A DNA stretch of 64,000 nucleotides from Telluribacter roseus (lineage in GTDB: Bacteria; Bacteroidota; Bacteroidia; Cytophagales; Spirosomataceae). Under the pieces are notes generated by a model that did no database searches, was not told the origin of the DNA, and saw only the letters and a list, made by a program, of their open reading frames with translations. The stretch spans positions 1-64,000 of the forward strand of contig NZ_JAFEUV020000016.1 of assembly GCF_017355915.2 (NCBI RefSeq), in the 5' to 3' direction. Below are positions 61,246-64,000 of the stretch, one piece after another (the first letter of the stretch is position 1; each line of letters starts with the position of its first letter). The translations under genes and the position numbers were made by a program.

Positions 61246-64000
61246 ATGAAAAGGTATTTACAACAATTATCCTTCGAACCAGCCAGGTTCGTACGCCTGG
61301 TCTGCGTGCCTGTACTTGTGGCAACACTAGGTACTACTACAGGGGCATACGCCAGTAATGGCGGCAAGTCAGGGACATCTACACATACGGTGGCCCCGGA
61401 GGCTGTGCAGATCAGGGGGCGGGTCGTTGACGCCGGCAATAGCGCACCGCTACCAGGTGTAAGCGTAGTAGAGCAGGGTACCAGCCGTGGTACTACCACC
61501 GATTCGGACGGGCGCTTTACGCTGGATGTAGCCGGTCCCAATTCAGTACTGGTACTTAGCTTCGTAGGCTACGAAACTATGGAAATACCCGTGGGCAACC
61601 GGACCGACTTCAGCATAGAACTAAAACAGGACGTACGTAGTCTGGAAGAGATGGTAGTAGTAGGTTACGGTACCGTACGCAAAAGCGACCTGACCGGATC
61701 GGTAAGTGCTATCAAAGGCGAAAGACTGCTGGACCGGCAGGCTACCAACGTAGCGCAGGCCCTACAGGGACGACTACCGGGGGTGGATGTGGCCGTCAAC
61801 TCGTCGGCTCCGGGCTACCAGCCCCGCGTACGTATCCGGGGCGTGGGCTCTATCAACTCCAGCCTGGACCCGCTCTACGTCGTGGATGGCATCATAGGCG
61901 TCACCAACGCCAACCTCCTGAACCCAAATGACATAGAATCCATAGAGGTACTTAAGGATGCTTCGGCTACGGCTATTTACGGTGCCCGTGGGGCTAACGG
62001 GGTGATCATCATCACGACCAAGCGCGGAAAGGCCGGGCAGACGCAGGTATCGTACGACGCCTGGGGCTCCTATATTACACCGGCCCGTTACTTGGGTACT
62101 TTGAGCGCCGAGGAGTTTATGCAGGTATACAACACCGCCTTCGACAACGCCGAGAAGTTTGACCCGCAGGGCTTTGCCGATGGTAAGTATGTACGTAACA
62201 ATCCGGCCAACTTCCCGGACCTGTTTGACGCCAACGGCCGTCCCCGATATAATACGGACTGGGAGCGCGAAATATACCGCCCTACTACCGCCCAAAACCA
62301 CGAACTGGGGGTTCGGGGTGGAAGCGAAAGAACAGTCTATAGCCTGTCACTGGGCTTTACGGATCAGGGCGGTCTGATGCGCAACTCGGGTTTCAAACGC
62401 TACTCAGCCAAGCTGACACTGGACAACGACATAAACAAATGGCTGAAGCTGGGAGGTAGCCTGTTCCTTAACCGCTCTATCCAGCAGGAAGTAGATGATG
62501 CCTCGGGCGGCCTGAACGTACCCCGGATGGTGGTGGAAGCCCTGCCAATCCTGCCTACTAAATACCCTGATGGCAGATGGGGACGTAACAAGGACTGGCC
62601 CGGTATGGAGGGAGGTGAAAATCCTGTACGCCTGACCGAAGAGCGCGAACGGCGTAACTCCAAAAACATGACGCTGGGGCAGGTGTACTCTGTGCTGTCG
62701 TTTGCTCCTAACCTGACGCTACGCTCCAATTTCAGCTTTGAATTAAAGGACGAGAAGAACAACTTCTATTCAGGTCGTGACCTCAACGCGCTATCGGCTG
62801 ATCAGCGGGGGGTAGCTGACATCTTCTCCAATACCGAGCAATACTGGCAGTTTGAAAACTACTTCAACTGGAATAAAACGCTTGCTGGTGAGCATACTAT
62901 TACAGCTTTGGCGGGGCTGTCGTGGCAGGAGCGCTACTGGGAAAACGTCTTCGCCGCCGCCGAAAACTTCATTGATGACTTCTGGGGCTGGCACAATCTG
63001 GGGGTAGGTACTACCCTGCGCAAGCCTTCGTCCGGTGATGGCAAATGGGCCCTCAACTCGTACTTTGCCCGCCTTAACTACAACTTCCGCGACAGGTACC
63101 TGGTGACCTTTACGGGCCGTTACGATGGTTCGTCCAAATTCGGGGTAAACAACAAGTACGCCTTCTTCCCCTCGGCAGCCATTGCCTGGAACGTGAGCCA
63201 GGAGGAATTCCTGCAGAACAGCTCCCTGATCAGCAACCTGAAACTACGCGCCAGCTACGGCAAGACAGGTAACCAGGAGATCGGCCAGTACGCTTCGCAG
63301 CAGTTCCTGGGTACGGGCGATGTACTGCTGGATGGCCGTCGGCAGACGGGTATCTGGCGGAGCTCGTTCGGTAACCCGGACCTGCGCTGGGAGTACACCA
63401 ACCAGCTGGACATTGGTGCGGACATCGGTTTGCTGAATAACCGCATAGACATCACCCTGGACTACTACCACAAGGTGACCAAAGACCTGCTCCTCAACGC
63501 GCCCATTCCCTGGTCTACCGGTTTGAGCTCAGTAACCCAGAACATCGGATCCGTGGAGAACAAGGGCTTTGAGCTGGGACTGATGACCCGCAACATCTCT
63601 ACTAACCGGTTCACCTGGAGTACCAACGTAGCTTTCTCGACCAACCGCAACCGTATCCTGAAGCTCGGCGTCAATAACGACGACATCTTCCCGGGCCCCT
63701 GGTTCCTGGGGCAGACCAACATTCTGCGCGTGGGCCAGCCCATTGGCTCGTTCTGGGGCTATCGCCGCCTGGGTACCTGGGGCACCGACGAAGCGGACGA
63801 AGCTGCCCGGTACAACCGCCTCCCCGGTGACCTGAAGTGGGAGGACCTCAACAACGATGGCCGCATCGATGCCGCTGACGAAACCATCATCGGACGTGCC
63901 TACCCCAAATGGAACCTGAACCTGGGCAACACCATCCAGTTTGGCAAGTTTGACTTCTCCATGGACATTCGCTTCGTGATGGGTGTCAATACGGTCAATG
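61246..64000 (+). CDS. SusC/RagA-type TonB-linked receptor, cut by window end
   Basis: At least 918 codons are open to the end of the window. A SusC protein is usually about 1,000-1,100 residues, so the C-terminus is missing. The parts are an N-terminal signal ('VPVLVATLGTTTGAYA'), a carboxypeptidase-like domain ('IRGRVVDAGNSAPLPGVSVV'), a TonB-box-like 'EEMVVVGYG' and a plug ('LQGRLPGVDVAV', 'VRIRGVGSINSS', 'YVVDGI', 'VLKDASATAIYGARGANGVI'). A barrel follows. With a SusD partner, expected just beyond the window, it imports oligosaccharides or peptides. It opens a probable utilisation locus next to the sugar genes. Confidence 0.93.
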   Translation, partial: MKRYLQQLSFEPARFVRLVCVPVLVATLGTTTGAYASNGGKSGTSTHTVAPEAVQIRGRVVDAGNSAPLPGVSVVEQGTSRGTTTDSDGRFTLDVAGPNSVLVLSFVGYETMEIPVGNRTDFSIELKQDVRSLEEMVVVGYGTVRKSDLTGSVSAIKGERLLDRQATNVAQALQGRLPGVDVAVNSSAPGYQPRVRIRGVGSINSSLDPLYVVDGIIGVTNANLLNPNDIESIEVLKDASATAIYGARGANGVIIITTKRGKAGQTQVSYDAWGSYITPARYLGTLSAEEFMQVYNTAFDNAEKFDPQGFADGKYVRNNPANFPDLFDANGRPRYNTDWEREIYRPTTAQNHELGVRGGSERTVYSLSLGFTDQGGLMRNSGFKRYSAKLTLDNDINKWLKLGGSLFLNRSIQQEVDDASGGLNVPRMVVEALPILPTKYPDGRWGRNKDWPGMEGGENPVRLTEERERRNSKNMTLGQVYSVLSFAPNLTLRSNFSFELKDEKNNFYSGRDLNALSADQRGVADIFSNTEQYWQFENYFNWNKTLAGEHTITALAGLSWQERYWENVFAAAENFIDDFWGWHNLGVGTTLRKPSSGDGKWALNSYFARLNYNFRDRYLVTFTGRYDGSSKFGVNNKYAFFPSAAIAWNVSQEEFLQNSSLISNLKLRASYGKTGNQEIGQYASQQFLGTGDVLLDGRRQTGIWRSSFGNPDLRWEYTNQLDIGADIGLLNNRIDITLDYYHKVTKDLLLNAPIPWSTGLSSVTQNIGSVENKGFELGLMTRNISTNRFTWSTNVAFSTNRNRILKLGVNNDDIFPGPWFLGQTNILRVGQPIGSFWGYRRLGTWGTDEADEAARYNRLPGDLKWEDLNNDGRIDAADETIIGRAYPKWNLNLGNTIQFGKFDFSMDIRFVMGVNTVN

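Noticed and set aside
1-64000. rRNA, tRNA and CRISPR arrays
   Set aside because: I looked for cloverleaf-like CCA-ended segments, rRNA landmarks and regularly spaced direct repeats while reading and found none; a covariance-model scan would be needed to exclude small RNAs.

Overview
The window is a chromosomal segment of a Bacteroidetes bacterium, most likely of the order Cytophagales (Spirosomaceae/Cytophagaceae type). This rests on several things seen in it: a SusC/RagA-type TonB-linked receptor, a second TonB receptor with a carboxypeptidase-like N-terminal domain, DUF4394, DUF547, DUF1080 and DUF3500 proteins, many lipoproteins, one promoter of the Bacteroidetes TAnnTTTG form, and the near absence of Shine-Dalgarno sequences. 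Most of the window is about 50-60 % GC by eye. No rRNA, tRNA, CRISPR array, transposase or integrase was recognised. Genome and species cannot be fixed from the sequence alone.

Layout. 1-4.8 kb: a secreted two-repeat protein, a Tat-exported serine hydrolase, a DoxX protein, a GNAT acetyltransferase and a P-loop kinase. 4.9-13.6 kb: an AT-rich (roughly 33-40 % GC by eye) seven-gene, one-direction island. It encodes a CHAT (caspase-like) protease, a subtilisin-like protease, a papain-like cysteine protease, a predicted outer-membrane barrel and three unrecognised proteins. It is the best candidate here for an undescribed system. 13.6-18.6 kb: a TonB receptor, then a second native-composition subtilase set (a stand-alone I9 inhibitor, a subtilase, and a small unrecognised protein predicted beta-rich by eye). 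18.9-25.6 kb: a pirin relic, a DUF4394 lipoprotein, pirin, an LLM monooxygenase, MscL, and an AztD-like zinc-chaperone candidate with two Fur/Zur-type operator palindromes on its promoter. 25.9-28.5 kb: a DNA polymerase I that appears to have lost its proofreading residues.

28.6-43.3 kb is an exopolysaccharide locus: outer-membrane exporter (Wza-like), Wzc-like co-polymerase, Wzx flippase, initiating sugar transferase, four further glycosyltransferases, an EpsG-type polymerase, a GH16 lipoprotein, and two free-standing GAF proteins that are paralogs of each other. 43.6-51 kb holds housekeeping and mixed genes: Fpg/Nei glycosylase, glutamate dehydrogenase, DUF1080, DUF3500, MOSC and a single-domain response regulator. 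51.4-64 kb is sugar catabolism: a GH43 arabinanase, a 1,257-residue ThuA / PVC-dehydrogenase / HEAT / blue-copper fusion lipoprotein, a Gfo/Idh/MocA dehydrogenase, a TIM-barrel sugar isomerase, an AraC regulator, a DUF547 lipoprotein, and a SusC protein cut by the window end. Together with DUF1080 this suggests oxidation of glycosides through 3-keto intermediates.

Two copies of a roughly 380-400 bp non-coding element (1114-1493 and, inverted, 21961-22361) carry terminal inverted repeats and two long stem-loops whose stems are kept while the loops vary. This is the most striking non-coding structure in the window.
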